DNA of 64,000 nucleotides from Bacteroidota bacterium (GTDB lineage: Bacteria > Bacteroidota > Bacteroidia > Bacteroidales > UBA10428). Positions 19,446-29,150 of the stretch are shown piece after piece; the stretch's first letter is position 1, and every line of letters begins with the position of its first letter. The notes under the pieces are model-generated. The model was given only the letters and a program-made list of their open reading frames with translations. It did no database searches and was not told the DNA's origin. The stretch spans positions 118,298 to 182,297 of the forward strand of contig JAEZZA010000020.1 of the NCBI GenBank assembly GCA_023442525.1. Direction: 5' to 3'. A program made the position numbers and the translations under genes.

Positions 19446-19478
19446 TTTGGGGGTATGTTAGAATTTTTTGTATTTTTG
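19446..19478 (+). promoter_or_regulatory. glnN: Predicted Bacteroidetes-type promoter for glnN
   Basis: TTTG at 19446-19449 is followed after 21 nt by TATTTTTG at 19471-19478, an exact fit to both elements of the consensus. The start point would be near 19485, giving a leader of about 20 nt. The region upstream (19381-19445) is a T-rich tract. Confidence 0.75.
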
Positions 19479-19505
19479 TACCGTCAACCTCTTAAAAAAT
19501 AACAA

Positions 19506-21695
19506 ATGGCCTCAATACGATTTAATGCACTATCGGTTGCCTTCAACAGGGAAGTTGGGGGTTACTCAAAACCCAGGATTCCGGTTTCTGAATACTTTGG
19601 GATAAATGTATTCGACAGGAAGAAGATGAAAAAATACCTTGCATCGGAAGCTTATGAACATGTTCTCGAAGCAATCGACAAGGGTACTAAGATCGACCGG
19701 AAAATTGCCGATCAGATTGCTTCGGGAATGAAAGCCTGGGCGGTGGAAATGGGTGCTACCCATTATACCCACTGGTTTCAGCCTCTGACCGACAGTACCG
19801 CTGAAAAGCATGATGCCTTTCTTACACTTTCATCCGATGGTGAACCCATTGAATCGTTTTCGGGTAAGCTGTTAGCCCAGCAGGAGCCTGATGCTTCAAG
19901 CTTCCCCAGCGGTGGTATCCGTAATACTTTTGAGGCTCGCGGTTATACCGCATGGGATCCGTCATCTCCCGCATTTATCCTGGGTACTACCCTGAGTATT
20001 CCTACAATATTTGTATCCTATACCGGCGAAGCACTCGATAATAAAATGCCTCTGCTTAAAGCTTTGCAGGCTATTGATAAAGCAGCCGTTGACGTTTGCC
20101 AGTATTTCGACAAAGATGTTAACAAAGTAGTTGCCACGCTTGGAGTAGAGCAGGAATACTTTTTGATTGATGAAGCCCTTTACAATGCACGTCCTGACAT
20201 TGTCCTCACCGGTCGTTCTCTCATGGGGCATGCTTCTGCAAAAGATCAGCAGCTCGAAGACCATTATTTCGGATCAATACCGGAAAGGGTGACTGCATTT
20301 ATTGATGAACTTGAAACTGAAGCATACAAACTTGGAATTCCAATTAAAACCCGTCACGACGAAGTTGCTCCTAACCAGTTCGAATGTGCTCCCATTTTTG
20401 AGGAGTGTAACCTGGCAGTCGATCATAACGTGCTTTTAATGGACCTGATGAGAAGGGTTGCACGCCATCATAAATTTGCTGTTCTCCACCACGAAAAACC
20501 GTTTGATCACATCAACGGCTCAGGTAAACATTGCAACTGGGCTCTGGCTACCAATACCGGCGTTAACCTCTTTTCTCCGGGGAAAAATCCTAAAACCAAT
20601 TTGCAATTCCTTACTTTCCTGGTTAACACCCTCAAAGCTGTTCATAAACATGCCGACCTACTGAGAGGAAGTGTTGCCACACCTGGTAATGCACACCGTC
20701 TGGGAGCAAACGAGGCACCACCTGCCATTATATCAGCATTCATTGGTAAACAGCTAACCGATATGCTGAACCGGATTGAGAAAAAGGTGACCAATGAAAA
20801 AATGACTCCGGATGAAAAGATTGAGTTAAAGCTCAATATTATAAAGGTACCTTCCATATTGCTGGATAATACCGACCGCAACCGCACATCACCGTTTGCA
20901 TTTACCGGTAATAAATTTGAGTTTCGTGCTGTTGGATCCTCGGCAAGCCCCGCCGGCCCAATGACCGTATTAAATACTGCCGTGGCCGAACAGTTGATTG
21001 AATTCAAAAACGAAGTGGATAAACTTATTGAAAAAGATGTCAAGAAAGACGAAGCTATCTTCCAGGTATTAAGGAAATATATTACCGATTCCAAGCCCAT
21101 TCGTTTCGATGGCAACAATTACGGCGAAGAATGGAAAAAAGAGGCTAAGAAACGCGGACTTTCCAACATTATCAATCCCGTTGAAGCTCTTGATGCATAC
21201 CTGTCCCCGAAATCCAAGAAGCTGTTTAGCGATCTCGACGTGATGACCGAACGTGAAAATGAAGCCCGTACAAAAGTTCGCTGGGATTACTATACCAAAC
21301 GGGTACAGATTGAATCGCGCGTTTTGGGTGATCTGGTTATGAACCATGTTGTTCCGGTTGCCATACGTTATCAGACCGAATTAATTGAAAACATAAAAGG
21401 CCTTAAAGAACTCTTCAGCGAAAAGGAATTCAAAGAAGTAGCCGGAGCGCGTATTGAACTTGTGAAAAACATATCGCAACATGTGAGCTACATCAAGGCT
21501 AAAGTCAATGAGATGATCGAAGCACGCAAAGTGGCTAATAAAATTGAAAATGAACGCGAGAGAGCATTTGAGTATTCAACCAAGATATTCTGTTTTCTCG
21601 ACGATATCCGGTATCATGTGGATAAGCTCGAACTCATTGTTGACGATGAATACTGGCCCCTGCCCAAGTACAGGGAACTGTTATTTGTACGTTAA
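19506..21695 (+). CDS. glnN: Type III glutamine synthetase (GSIII)
   Basis: 729 residues, the normal GSIII length and far longer than GSI. The N-terminal block RFNALSVAFNREV and the segments MGATHYTHWFQPLT, SFPSGGIRNTFEARGYTAWDPSSPAF, GVEQEYFLID and INGSGKHCNWALATNTG carry the family's ATP- and metal-binding residues. GSIII makes glutamine from glutamate, ammonia and ATP in the cytoplasm and is the usual form in Bacteroidota. The gene has its own strong promoter and terminator, so it is monocistronic. No regulator gene lies next to it. Confidence 0.97.
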   Translation: MASIRFNALSVAFNREVGGYSKPRIPVSEYFGINVFDRKKMKKYLASEAYEHVLEAIDKGTKIDRKIADQIASGMKAWAVEMGATHYTHWFQPLTDSTAEKHDAFLTLSSDGEPIESFSGKLLAQQEPDASSFPSGGIRNTFEARGYTAWDPSSPAFILGTTLSIPTIFVSYTGEALDNKMPLLKALQAIDKAAVDVCQYFDKDVNKVVATLGVEQEYFLIDEALYNARPDIVLTGRSLMGHASAKDQQLEDHYFGSIPERVTAFIDELETEAYKLGIPIKTRHDEVAPNQFECAPIFEECNLAVDHNVLLMDLMRRVARHHKFAVLHHEKPFDHINGSGKHCNWALATNTGVNLFSPGKNPKTNLQFLTFLVNTLKAVHKHADLLRGSVATPGNAHRLGANEAPPAIISAFIGKQLTDMLNRIEKKVTNEKMTPDEKIELKLNIIKVPSILLDNTDRNRTSPFAFTGNKFEFRAVGSSASPAGPMTVLNTAVAEQLIEFKNEVDKLIEKDVKKDEAIFQVLRKYITDSKPIRFDGNNYGEEWKKEAKKRGLSNIINPVEALDAYLSPKSKKLFSDLDVMTERENEARTKVRWDYYTKRVQIESRVLGDLVMNHVVPVAIRYQTELIENIKGLKELFSEKEFKEVAGARIELVKNISQHVSYIKAKVNEMIEARKVANKIENERERAFEYSTKIFCFLDDIRYHVDKLELIVDDEYWPLPKYRELLFVR

Positions 21696-21742
21696 AAGAC
21701 AGTTGATGGTAAACTCCTGATTTTCCATTTCATATTCAAGTG

Positions 21743-21773
21743 AACCTGCCGTATTAATTCGCGGCAGGTTTTG
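21743..21773 (+). terminator. Rho-independent terminator after glnN
   Basis: A perfect 9-bp stem, AACCTGCCG (21743-21751) with CGGCAGGTT (21762-21770), has a 10-nt loop and runs into TTTG. It is 47 bp past the glnN stop. Confidence 0.85.
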
Positions 21774-21814
21774 CTTTCCTGTGTATATCTTCTTTTTACT
21801 ATATTTGTCATTAT

Positions 21815-21830
21815 CGTATTTTTGCATACG
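21815..21830 (+). promoter_or_regulatory. Possible promoter -7 element inside a short inverted repeat
   Basis: TATTTTTG at 21817-21824 matches TAnnTTTG and would serve the OmpA-family gene at 21878. It lies inside the inverted repeat CGTAT (21815-21819) / ATACG (21826-21830), a possible operator. A second -7-like TATATTTG lies at 21800-21807. Neither has a good -33 partner. Confidence 0.4.
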
Positions 21831-21877
21831 ATCAGCGATGAATATCCGTTTATCCGTTTATAAAACCTGGATGAAAA

Positions 21878-23866
21878 ATGAGAGCTCTTAAATATTTCCT
21901 GATAGCAATTTCAATTATTGTTAGCACCAGTTCACTCTCGGCTCAGGGAAAGAAGTCGGCAAAAGCCTACACTACTTACGATGCAGGGGAGTATTTTGCT
22001 GCAATTGATCAGTTTAAAGATGCCTATCAAAAAACGTCTGATAAAAAAGAAAAACTCAACATCGCTTTTCATATAGCGGAGTGCTACCGGCAACTAGACA
22101 ACGCTCCGCAGGCAGCCCTCTGGTATGGCAAGGTTATAGCCAAGGATTACGACAATCCCGTGTCCATCCTCTATTATGCCGATGCACTCAGGATGAATCA
22201 AAACTATGAAGAGGCAAAGGCTCAATACCAGCGTTATAAAGAACTGGTACCCGACGATCCGCGTGGTTCCGACGGAATATTATCCTGCGATTTTGCATTG
22301 CAATGGATGGACCAACCTACAGGGTATCAGGTAGAAGAACTCAAATTCATCAATTCGAAATTCAGCGACTACAGTCCTGCTTATTCACGGTCTGATTACC
22401 AGGAACTTTATTTTACCTCGTCACGTGACGAAAGCGTAGGAAATTCCGAGCATGGCGGAACGGGACAGCAGTTTGCCGATATCTTTTTTTCCACGATGGA
22501 TAAAAAAGGAAAATGGAGTACCCCCGTTCCTCTTCCTGAACCAATTAACTCAGAGGCCGAGGAAGGAACTCCTGTTTTCACAGCAGATTATAACACCATG
22601 TATTTTACTCGTTGTAATGTGAGTAAAAGAAAAGCTCTCGGATGTGAAATTTTTACAACCTCCCGTAACGGAGACAAATGGAGTAATCCGGAATCACTTG
22701 CCCTGGCCGAAGACAGTGTGATAGTTGCGCATCCTGCCATTAATGCCGATGGAAGTGTTATGTATTTCGTGTCGGATATGGCGGGAAGTATGAAAACTCC
22801 CGAAGGCACAGCAAGTAAGGATATCTGGATGGCTACACGCTCGGGTAAGGAATGGAGCGACCCGGTAAATTTGGGGGCTCCGATTAATACGGCCGGCGAC
22901 GAGGTATTTCCGTATTTACATGCCGATGGCACCCTATATTTTTCTTCCGATGGACATATCGGAATGGGAGGCCTCGATATTTTCAAGGCCGTGAAGTCAG
23001 ACGACGGACAGTGGCAGGTTGAAAACATGAAATACCCGATCAATTCAGCTGCCGACGATTTCGGTATTGTATTTGAAAAGGACCGGGAAAGTGGATATTT
23101 CACTTCAACACGCAAGGGAAAAACAATGGATGATATCTACTCTTTTGTTCTTCCTCCGCTCAGGTTCACCCTGGTTGGCGTGGTGAAAAATGAAAAAACG
23201 GATGAAATTATTCCGGATGCCACAATAAAATCGATCGGGAGCGATGGTATTACCCTTGATACCAAATCGGGTAACGACGGACAATTCCGTTTTACTCTTA
23301 AACCGGGTACCGATTACGTGTTTATAGCCGAAAAGACGGGATTCCTCAAAGGAAAAGAAAGAGAATCAACCAAAGGCATAGGAAAGAGTACAGAGTTTAG
23401 AACTGAAATTTATCTTGCATCTACCGAAGCTCCCATTGAAGTTGAAAATATTTTCTTCGATCTTGATAAAGCTGATTTGCGACCGGAATCCATGGTGTCA
23501 CTCGACAAACTGGTTGAAACTCTCAACGACAATCCGAATATTGTAATTGAACTGGGTTCGCATACCGACTCCAGGGCATCTGATGAATATAACCTGGACC
23601 TTTCCAGGCGCAGGGCTCAATCGGTTGTCAATTATCTAATCGAAAAAGGTATTGATCGTGAAAGACTGGTAGCTAAAGGTTACGGTGAAACCCAGCCTAA
23701 AATGGTCGACAAAAAAGACCACGCAGCATATTCATTCCTGACCGTGGGTACGCAGTTGTCAGAAAGCTACATCAACAGCCTTGGCGATGACGATCGTATG
23801 GAAATGGCTCATTTCCTGAACAGAAGAACCGAATTTAAAGTGCTGAGATCAGATTATAAGAAGTAG
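21878..23866 (+). CDS. PorE-like OmpA-family protein (TPR, beta-propeller, CRD, OmpA)
   Basis: 662 residues. Signal peptide about 1-22 (SLSAQG). A TPR-like helical region (about 25-145) is followed by PD40/WD40-like propeller repeats (about 150-425; YFTSSRDESV, YFVSDMAG, YFSSDGHIGMGGLDIF), a carboxypeptidase-D regulatory-like domain (about 428-515), and an OmpA C-terminal peptidoglycan-binding domain (about 522-662; VENIFFDLDKADLRPES, GSHTDSRASDEYN). This order is that of PorE, which links the T9SS to peptidoglycan in Porphyromonas. Bacteroidota carry several paralogues, so this may be one of them rather than PorE itself. No lipobox cysteine is evident, so it would be a soluble periplasmic protein. 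Confidence 0.87.
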   Translation: MRALKYFLIAISIIVSTSSLSAQGKKSAKAYTTYDAGEYFAAIDQFKDAYQKTSDKKEKLNIAFHIAECYRQLDNAPQAALWYGKVIAKDYDNPVSILYYADALRMNQNYEEAKAQYQRYKELVPDDPRGSDGILSCDFALQWMDQPTGYQVEELKFINSKFSDYSPAYSRSDYQELYFTSSRDESVGNSEHGGTGQQFADIFFSTMDKKGKWSTPVPLPEPINSEAEEGTPVFTADYNTMYFTRCNVSKRKALGCEIFTTSRNGDKWSNPESLALAEDSVIVAHPAINADGSVMYFVSDMAGSMKTPEGTASKDIWMATRSGKEWSDPVNLGAPINTAGDEVFPYLHADGTLYFSSDGHIGMGGLDIFKAVKSDDGQWQVENMKYPINSAADDFGIVFEKDRESGYFTSTRKGKTMDDIYSFVLPPLRFTLVGVVKNEKTDEIIPDATIKSIGSDGITLDTKSGNDGQFRFTLKPGTDYVFIAEKTGFLKGKERESTKGIGKSTEFRTEIYLASTEAPIEVENIFFDLDKADLRPESMVSLDKLVETLNDNPNIVIELGSHTDSRASDEYNLDLSRRRAQSVVNYLIEKGIDRERLVAKGYGETQPKMVDKKDHAAYSFLTVGTQLSESYINSLGDDDRMEMAHFLNRRTEFKVLRSDYKK

Positions 23867-23891
23867 ATTACCGATAAGTCAGCTGATTTGT

Positions 23892-24371
23892 CTACCAGAC
23901 AAAATCTCTTGTGACTCCTGTATTACTCTTATTCCCGGCCCTGTCGACTATATAAAATTCATACCGGATTGTATCGTAAGGTGGTTTCAAAAGATAGGTA
24001 ATTTGAACTTTTATCTCACCTTTAAGGGCACCATTCCGGTTCAGTTTGGTATTTTCACTAATTGAATAGAACCGGTTATACCGGCTTGCTCCTGTGGAAT
24101 CATAAATCCCGTCAACTTTATAAAACGGGTAAATGAACAAGTTTTTTTCTTTTGGAGATTTTGTTGTATCCACTCCAAAATCCGAATCCCCGTCCCTGAA
24201 TTCAAAAACCAGATCGGTGGCATTCAGCCTGATTGTGGATGAATCAAACGAATATGGGGCACTGATACTCTTGAATGAAACGTAAGGAATGGGGCTGAAT
24301 TCTTCCCTCGGCTCACACGCGAAGAAAATCAGAAAACAAATAATTATCAGCGATATATTGAATGCTCTCAT
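23892..24371 (-). CDS. Small predicted lipoprotein, function unknown
   Basis: 159 residues. The signal sequence MRAFNISLIIICFLIFFAC ends in a lipidation cysteine at position 19. The rest is beta-rich with the phrases DLVFEFRDGDSDFGVD and IRYEFYIVDRAGNKSN, as in small Bacteroidota lipoproteins with an Ig-like fold. I do not recognise the family with certainty. It lies 33 bp upstream of der on the same strand. Its stop codon is 26 bp from the stop of the convergent OmpA-family gene. Confidence 0.75.
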   Translation of the reverse strand: MRAFNISLIIICFLIFFACEPREEFSPIPYVSFKSISAPYSFDSSTIRLNATDLVFEFRDGDSDFGVDTTKSPKEKNLFIYPFYKVDGIYDSTGASRYNRFYSISENTKLNRNGALKGEIKVQITYLLKPPYDTIRYEFYIVDRAGNKSNTGVTRDFVW

Positions 24372-24404
24372 ATTGATATTTCTTTAATAAATAACATATC
24401 AACT

Positions 24405-25709
24405 TCATTTCTCCCTCATGAAAATCTGAATGGGTACTCCATTAAAGTCAAAGTTCTGTCTGAGCTTGTTCTCCAAATATCTCTTATATGGCTCCTTTAC
24501 ATACTTGGGAAAATTACAGAAAAATGCGAAAGAGGGTGCGTGAGTGGGCAGTTGGGTCACATATTTGATCTTAATATATTTCCCCTTAAATGCCGGTGGC
24601 GGGTAATCTTCAATTGCTTTTAACATTACTTCATTCAGTTGTGATGTTGGTATTTTTTGAATACGGTTTTCGTATACCTTCATCGCTGTTTCAATAACCT
24701 TATGTATCCTCACCTTATTTAATGCCGATATAAACAAAACCGGCACATCACGGAAAGGTGCTATTTTGTCGAGCAATGCCTTTTCATAATCGCGGGCAGT
24801 ATTGGTTGATTTTTCCAGTGCATCCCACTTATTTACCAAAAGTACCAGTCCTTTATTATTTTTCCGGACCACACTCAGTATCGAAAGGTCTTGCGACTCC
24901 AAACCCTGAGTGGCATCAATCATCAGCAGGCAAACATCGGAGTACTCAATAGTCCTTATTGACCTCATTACCGAATAGAATTCAATATTCTCGGTAACTT
25001 TTCCTTTTTTGCGAATACCGGCAGTATCTACCAGGAAGAAATCGTGATTGTATTTATTATATCTGGTGAAAATTGAATCACGGGTTGTACCGGCCACCGG
25101 TGTTACAATATGTCTATCTTCGCCCAACAGGGCATTGATCAGTGTAGATTTACCAACGTTTGGCCTTCCAACCACGGCAATCTTAGGCAGGTCGGGAACA
25201 TCCGTGTCGCTCTCGCCTGTAAATGAATTAACCAGGTCATCGAGTAAATCGCCTGTTCCGCTTCCATTCATCGATGATATTTTATACAGATCTCCCAATC
25301 CCAATGAATGAAATATATCAGCCTCATATTGCAGATTATTATTATCCACCTTGTTAACCACAACCATTACTTTTTTTGTGCCTCTTCGCAATATTGAAGC
25401 AACGGTCTTATCCATATCCATGAGGCCGTCTCTCACATCCACCAGAAACAACAAAACATCCGCTTCTTCTATTGCCAGGTGGACCTGCTTGCGAATTTCC
25501 TCCTCAAAAACATCATCAGAGCCCTCAACATATCCCCCGGTATCAATCACTGAAAACTCAATACCGTTCCAAATCGATTTACCGTAGTGTCTGTCGCGTG
25601 TAACACCACTGGTTTCGTGAACAATGGCATCCCGGGTTTCAGTAAGCCTGTTAAATAGTGTTGACTTTCCTACATTAGGACGCCCAACAATAGCAACTAT
25701 ATTACCCAT
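24405..25709 (-). CDS. der: Ribosome biogenesis GTPase Der (EngA)
   Basis: 434 residues with two tandem GTPase domains. Domain 1 (about 1-165) has [14 protein letters not shown] and NKVD; domain 2 (about 175-345) has [19 protein letters not shown] and NKWD. A KH-like C-terminal domain (about 350-434) ends [13 protein letters not shown]. This double-GTPase layout is unique to Der, which acts in 50S subunit assembly. Its neighbour era is also a ribosome-assembly GTPase, 80 bp upstream on the same strand, so a shared transcript is likely. Confidence 0.97.
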   Translation of the reverse strand: MGNIVAIVGRPNVGKSTLFNRLTETRDAIVHETSGVTRDRHYGKSIWNGIEFSVIDTGGYVEGSDDVFEEEIRKQVHLAIEEADVLLFLVDVRDGLMDMDKTVASILRRGTKKVMVVVNKVDNNNLQYEADIFHSLGLGDLYKISSMNGSGTGDLLDDLVNSFTGESDTDVPDLPKIAVVGRPNVGKSTLINALLGEDRHIVTPVAGTTRDSIFTRYNKYNHDFFLVDTAGIRKKGKVTENIEFYSVMRSIRTIEYSDVCLLMIDATQGLESQDLSILSVVRKNNKGLVLLVNKWDALEKSTNTARDYEKALLDKIAPFRDVPVLFISALNKVRIHKVIETAMKVYENRIQKIPTSQLNEVMLKAIEDYPPPAFKGKYIKIKYVTQLPTHAPSFAFFCNFPKYVKEPYKRYLENKLRQNFDFNGVPIQIFMREK

Positions 25710-25789
25710 TTTGCAGGTATAAGATTAATTTTCGAACTCAATGGTTGCGCGTCTGTCGCGAATATATTGCAAATCATACACATGTAATT

Positions 25790-26665
25790 TTAATTGTAAC
25801 CGAATCGTTTCAGAGCCCTTTCATTGTTTCTCCAATCAGGTGCTACTTTTACCTGCAAACCCAGGTATATTTTTTTTCCAAGGAATTTCTCAATATCCAT
25901 ACGCGCCTGGATCCCGGTTTTCTTAAGGCCCTCACCTTTATGGCCAATAATAATTCCTTTCTGGGTTTCGCGCAATACATTTATAATGGCATTTATCCGG
26001 ATAATATCCTCGGCCTCTTTAAATGAATCAATGACGACTTCGCAGGAATAAGGAATTTCCTTTTTATAATTCAAAAAGATTTTCTCCCTTATAATTTCGG
26101 CAACAAAAAACCGTTCCGGCCTGTCAGTCAGCGAATCGTCGGGATAATAAACCGGGCCCTCGGGAAGTTTATCCAGCAGCCCGGTGAACAACTCACTGAT
26201 ATTTGAACGGTACAAAGCAGAAATAGCTATCACATCGGCATTTGGTAAAATCTGCTTCCATTCGGATATCATGATTTCAATCTTTGCCGGTTCGGCCAGA
26301 TCAGATTTATTAATGGCAACAATTACAGGCGTTTTGGTTTTCTTCAACCTTGCAATGAATTCTTCATGTTTTTCCCTGCTCTCGAATGTATCCGTAACAT
26401 ACAGTATGATGTCGGCATCACTCAGGGCAGTGCGTACAAACCGCATCATATTTTCGTGCAGTTTATAAACGGGCTTGACAATTCCCGGGGTATCTGAAAA
26501 TACCATCTGAAAATTCTCGCCGTTTACAATACCCATAATCCGGTGACGCGTAGTCTGGGCTTTGGATGTGATTATGGAAAGCTTCTCACCAACCAGCTCA
26601 TTCATGAGTGTTGATTTCCCGACATTGGGATTACCGATGATATTAATAAATCCGGATTTAAACAT
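25790..26665 (-). CDS. era: GTPase Era
   Basis: 291 residues. The N-terminal GTPase domain has GNPNVGKST (G1), TTRHRIMGI (G2), DTPGIVKP (G3) and NKSD (G4). The C-terminal KH domain (about 200-285) contains the RNA-binding phrase GIIIGHKGEGLKKTG. Era binds the 3' end of 16S rRNA during 30S maturation. The start codon is 13 bp past the end of the DUF5686 gene, consistent with a single operon glmM-DUF5686-era-der. Confidence 0.97.
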   Translation of the reverse strand: MFKSGFINIIGNPNVGKSTLMNELVGEKLSIITSKAQTTRHRIMGIVNGENFQMVFSDTPGIVKPVYKLHENMMRFVRTALSDADIILYVTDTFESREKHEEFIARLKKTKTPVIVAINKSDLAEPAKIEIMISEWKQILPNADVIAISALYRSNISELFTGLLDKLPEGPVYYPDDSLTDRPERFFVAEIIREKIFLNYKKEIPYSCEVVIDSFKEAEDIIRINAIINVLRETQKGIIIGHKGEGLKKTGIQARMDIEKFLGKKIYLGLQVKVAPDWRNNERALKRFGYN

Positions 26666-26678
26666 GCAGGTTTTTATG

Positions 26679-29150
26679 TTACAAACTAAGCTGAATGGTC
26701 AATTTAAAGGCAAAGTTATCAATAGTTTTCTGATATGCATACGGTCCGTAACGGTATAAAGCTCCTATCCCATATTCGAGCGGCCTAAAGCGAAAGATAT
26801 TATTTATGAGAATGCCTCCTTCATAATACCCCTCTTCCATAGTTTTATATATAATGTCTTCAACAGGTTTATTTTCAAGTGAACCAAAACCAATATTCTG
26901 AACAAGGGCAATCTCGGGCTGAAATTTACCACGCGGCTTAAAAAGCAGCTTACCGAAATCCTGTTTCAGGAACAAAGCAGCAAACTGGTCCGACAAAAAC
27001 TCGTTAAAACGCATGGTTCCAAACGATTGTTCGGTTTCCAGCGTGAAAGGCCTGTAACTGGCTATTCCGGAATATAATAAGGAATAAGGCGCAATACCAT
27101 TGAACCAGCCTCCTGCAAATGCAATGCGGGTATCACCCAGCGCCCTTGTTTTAAATATTTTTGTTATTTTGATTTCACTTCGGCTGTAATTATACTGTTC
27201 ATCTTTAAAGTCTCCCGCACGGGCATAATTCAAAAAGATGACCGGGTAATTGGTTCCCAGGGAGAATTTATTTCCACGGGGCGATTTCACAAAAGTTTCC
27301 TTATATGCATACCTGAACTTTATCCCGGTTTCGGTAACCGAAAATGCAGATGAATTCACCAGGGCATCAGGTTCATAATCGTACCGGTCCGACGGAGTAA
27401 TGGTACTATGCCTGATATAGGGAAGGACAGTCAGATATTTTAATGCCCTGAAATTCAAATTAAGTTCCGCATCACGCGACCGGTCCATTAAATCAACCAT
27501 GTAGTCTCTGAAAAAAGCAGTACCTGAAATTGTCCAGGCTTCATTAAAAGTGATTCCTCCGGTTTCCTTAACATCGTCTCTGTACAGAACTGTCAGATTT
27601 AATTCAGTAGCCTTATGTAAATTAAAGGTGACGCCTCCACTATACTTCCACGATTTATCTCTCGTTCCGTAAGCAACATATCCGCTTACTGAGAATAGAT
27701 CCGACAGAGCGGAAGAGGTTTTTCCACCTGCTCCAAGCCGGAATCCTTCATAAGGATTATACCCCACGAATCTGCGTATATCAAAATTCCAGTATTTTCC
27801 GGGGAGATAACCCGTAAGCAGGGTTTCAAACGAGATTATGGTACCGTCGAGATGCTCGGCTTTTCCCAGGCTATCGATCACACGGTAAGTTTCGAGTTCT
27901 CTTCGGGTAAGTGAATCAGTCCGGTAAAGACTCCAAACCTGTTCAGGTTGTTTATGAGAATCAGGCTTAACCTCAATGCCCACCTCGGAGAATTCTGATG
28001 GGTTGAATTTCGGATTGAAATCGATATTGACAATATAGCTTTTTCCGCTGCCGGCCAGGTTTACAGGTGCACCCTTGAATCCAAACATTGAAGGATTAAT
28101 TCGGATGGTTGTATTCAGTAACACAGGGAACCATCGTACTCCATTAACCAGATCGTACTGCTGCTGTATCGAAACACTAACCGGCACACCTTTTTGCTCA
28201 GCGGCTTCCGCTATTACGTTCTGAATGGCATAACCATGCGAATTAATATACAATACTCCTTTCAGACCTTCGAAATTCTTACCACGCATTGGCCTGAACG
28301 AAATAATAAACACGGTATCACTTCTTGAGGTAAAAACACTATCCCTTATCTCAAAAAAATATTTTTCGGTACTACCCGTTGAAATCGGATTCAAATACTG
28401 ACGGTCGGCGATATTTATGAAATTCTCGTAGAAAGAGAACGATTGGAATTGCCTGGCCAATACCATAAATGATGGTTGTGAAACACCGGATACTCGTGAT
28501 GCGATGACCTCTTCCTTGTTTTTCTCGGCACTGAAATATTTTCTGCTGCTGACATTTTCCATCATAAACAGGTACTGATCTTCAAGGAATCTCCTGATAT
28601 CAATCCTGCTCTTCCCGTCCATACCATAATTTAAAGAATCGTCAATGACACGTCTTATAGCTGTAGTATCAACTCCTTTAACAAGACTTGTATCAGATTC
28701 AATCCCGAAAATCACTTTCTCATAAGCGATATAGGAGAACGGCCCTGATTTTTCAGGGTTATTTTTCACCCTGTTTTCAGAAGCTTTTTTGATGATCCGG
28801 TGTGCCGGATTTTCGGTGGGATAAACGATTACTTCTTCAATGTCCTGAGGAAATGGTCTGAGCAATATCCTTTCATTTGGCTTCAGGCCTTCCTTTCCGA
28901 CAGGGATTGTCTTTGTATGGTAACCAATATAACGGAGTTTAATAAACTGAACATTGCCCGGGAAAGGAATGCGGAATAATCCGTCGAGGTTAGTAACCAC
29001 ACCATGCCCTGCAGTATTATACACAATACTTACAAAAGCCAGTGGTTCATTAGTGATACTGTCGGTTACTATACCTGATATATAGCCTTCCTGAGCCCTG
29101 ATGGAACCGGCAGACAGCAGTAATATCAGCAGCAGCCAACAGTATCTCAT
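26679..29150 (-). CDS. DUF5686 outer-membrane protein with carboxypeptidase-like regulatory domain
   Basis: 823 residues. Signal peptide about 1-19 (SIRAQEGY). A CarboxypepD_reg-like domain (about 22-105; YISGIVTDSITNEPLAFVSIVY) precedes a DUF5686 region (about 110-823) whose second half has the alternating aromatic pattern of a beta-barrel and ends in NFAFKLTIQLSL, a typical outer-membrane C-terminal strand. Family function is not established. It sits directly between glmM (adjacent, 0 bp) and era (13 bp). The link with envelope precursor synthesis is only positional. Confidence 0.86.
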   Translation of the reverse strand: MRYCWLLLILLLSAGSIRAQEGYISGIVTDSITNEPLAFVSIVYNTAGHGVVTNLDGLFRIPFPGNVQFIKLRYIGYHTKTIPVGKEGLKPNERILLRPFPQDIEEVIVYPTENPAHRIIKKASENRVKNNPEKSGPFSYIAYEKVIFGIESDTSLVKGVDTTAIRRVIDDSLNYGMDGKSRIDIRRFLEDQYLFMMENVSSRKYFSAEKNKEEVIASRVSGVSQPSFMVLARQFQSFSFYENFINIADRQYLNPISTGSTEKYFFEIRDSVFTSRSDTVFIISFRPMRGKNFEGLKGVLYINSHGYAIQNVIAEAAEQKGVPVSVSIQQQYDLVNGVRWFPVLLNTTIRINPSMFGFKGAPVNLAGSGKSYIVNIDFNPKFNPSEFSEVGIEVKPDSHKQPEQVWSLYRTDSLTRRELETYRVIDSLGKAEHLDGTIISFETLLTGYLPGKYWNFDIRRFVGYNPYEGFRLGAGGKTSSALSDLFSVSGYVAYGTRDKSWKYSGGVTFNLHKATELNLTVLYRDDVKETGGITFNEAWTISGTAFFRDYMVDLMDRSRDAELNLNFRALKYLTVLPYIRHSTITPSDRYDYEPDALVNSSAFSVTETGIKFRYAYKETFVKSPRGNKFSLGTNYPVIFLNYARAGDFKDEQYNYSRSEIKITKIFKTRALGDTRIAFAGGWFNGIAPYSLLYSGIASYRPFTLETEQSFGTMRFNEFLSDQFAALFLKQDFGKLLFKPRGKFQPEIALVQNIGFGSLENKPVEDIIYKTMEEGYYEGGILINNIFRFRPLEYGIGALYRYGPYAYQKTIDNFAFKLTIQLSL

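Noticed and set aside
22588..23115. 175-codon open frame on the minus strand
   Set aside because: Antisense to the PorE-like gene, with no family features; chance frame.
23887..23903. TTTGTCT/AGACAAA hairpin between convergent genes
   Set aside because: Short AT-rich stem that overlaps the 3' end of the lipoprotein CDS and lacks a T run; too weak to call a terminator.
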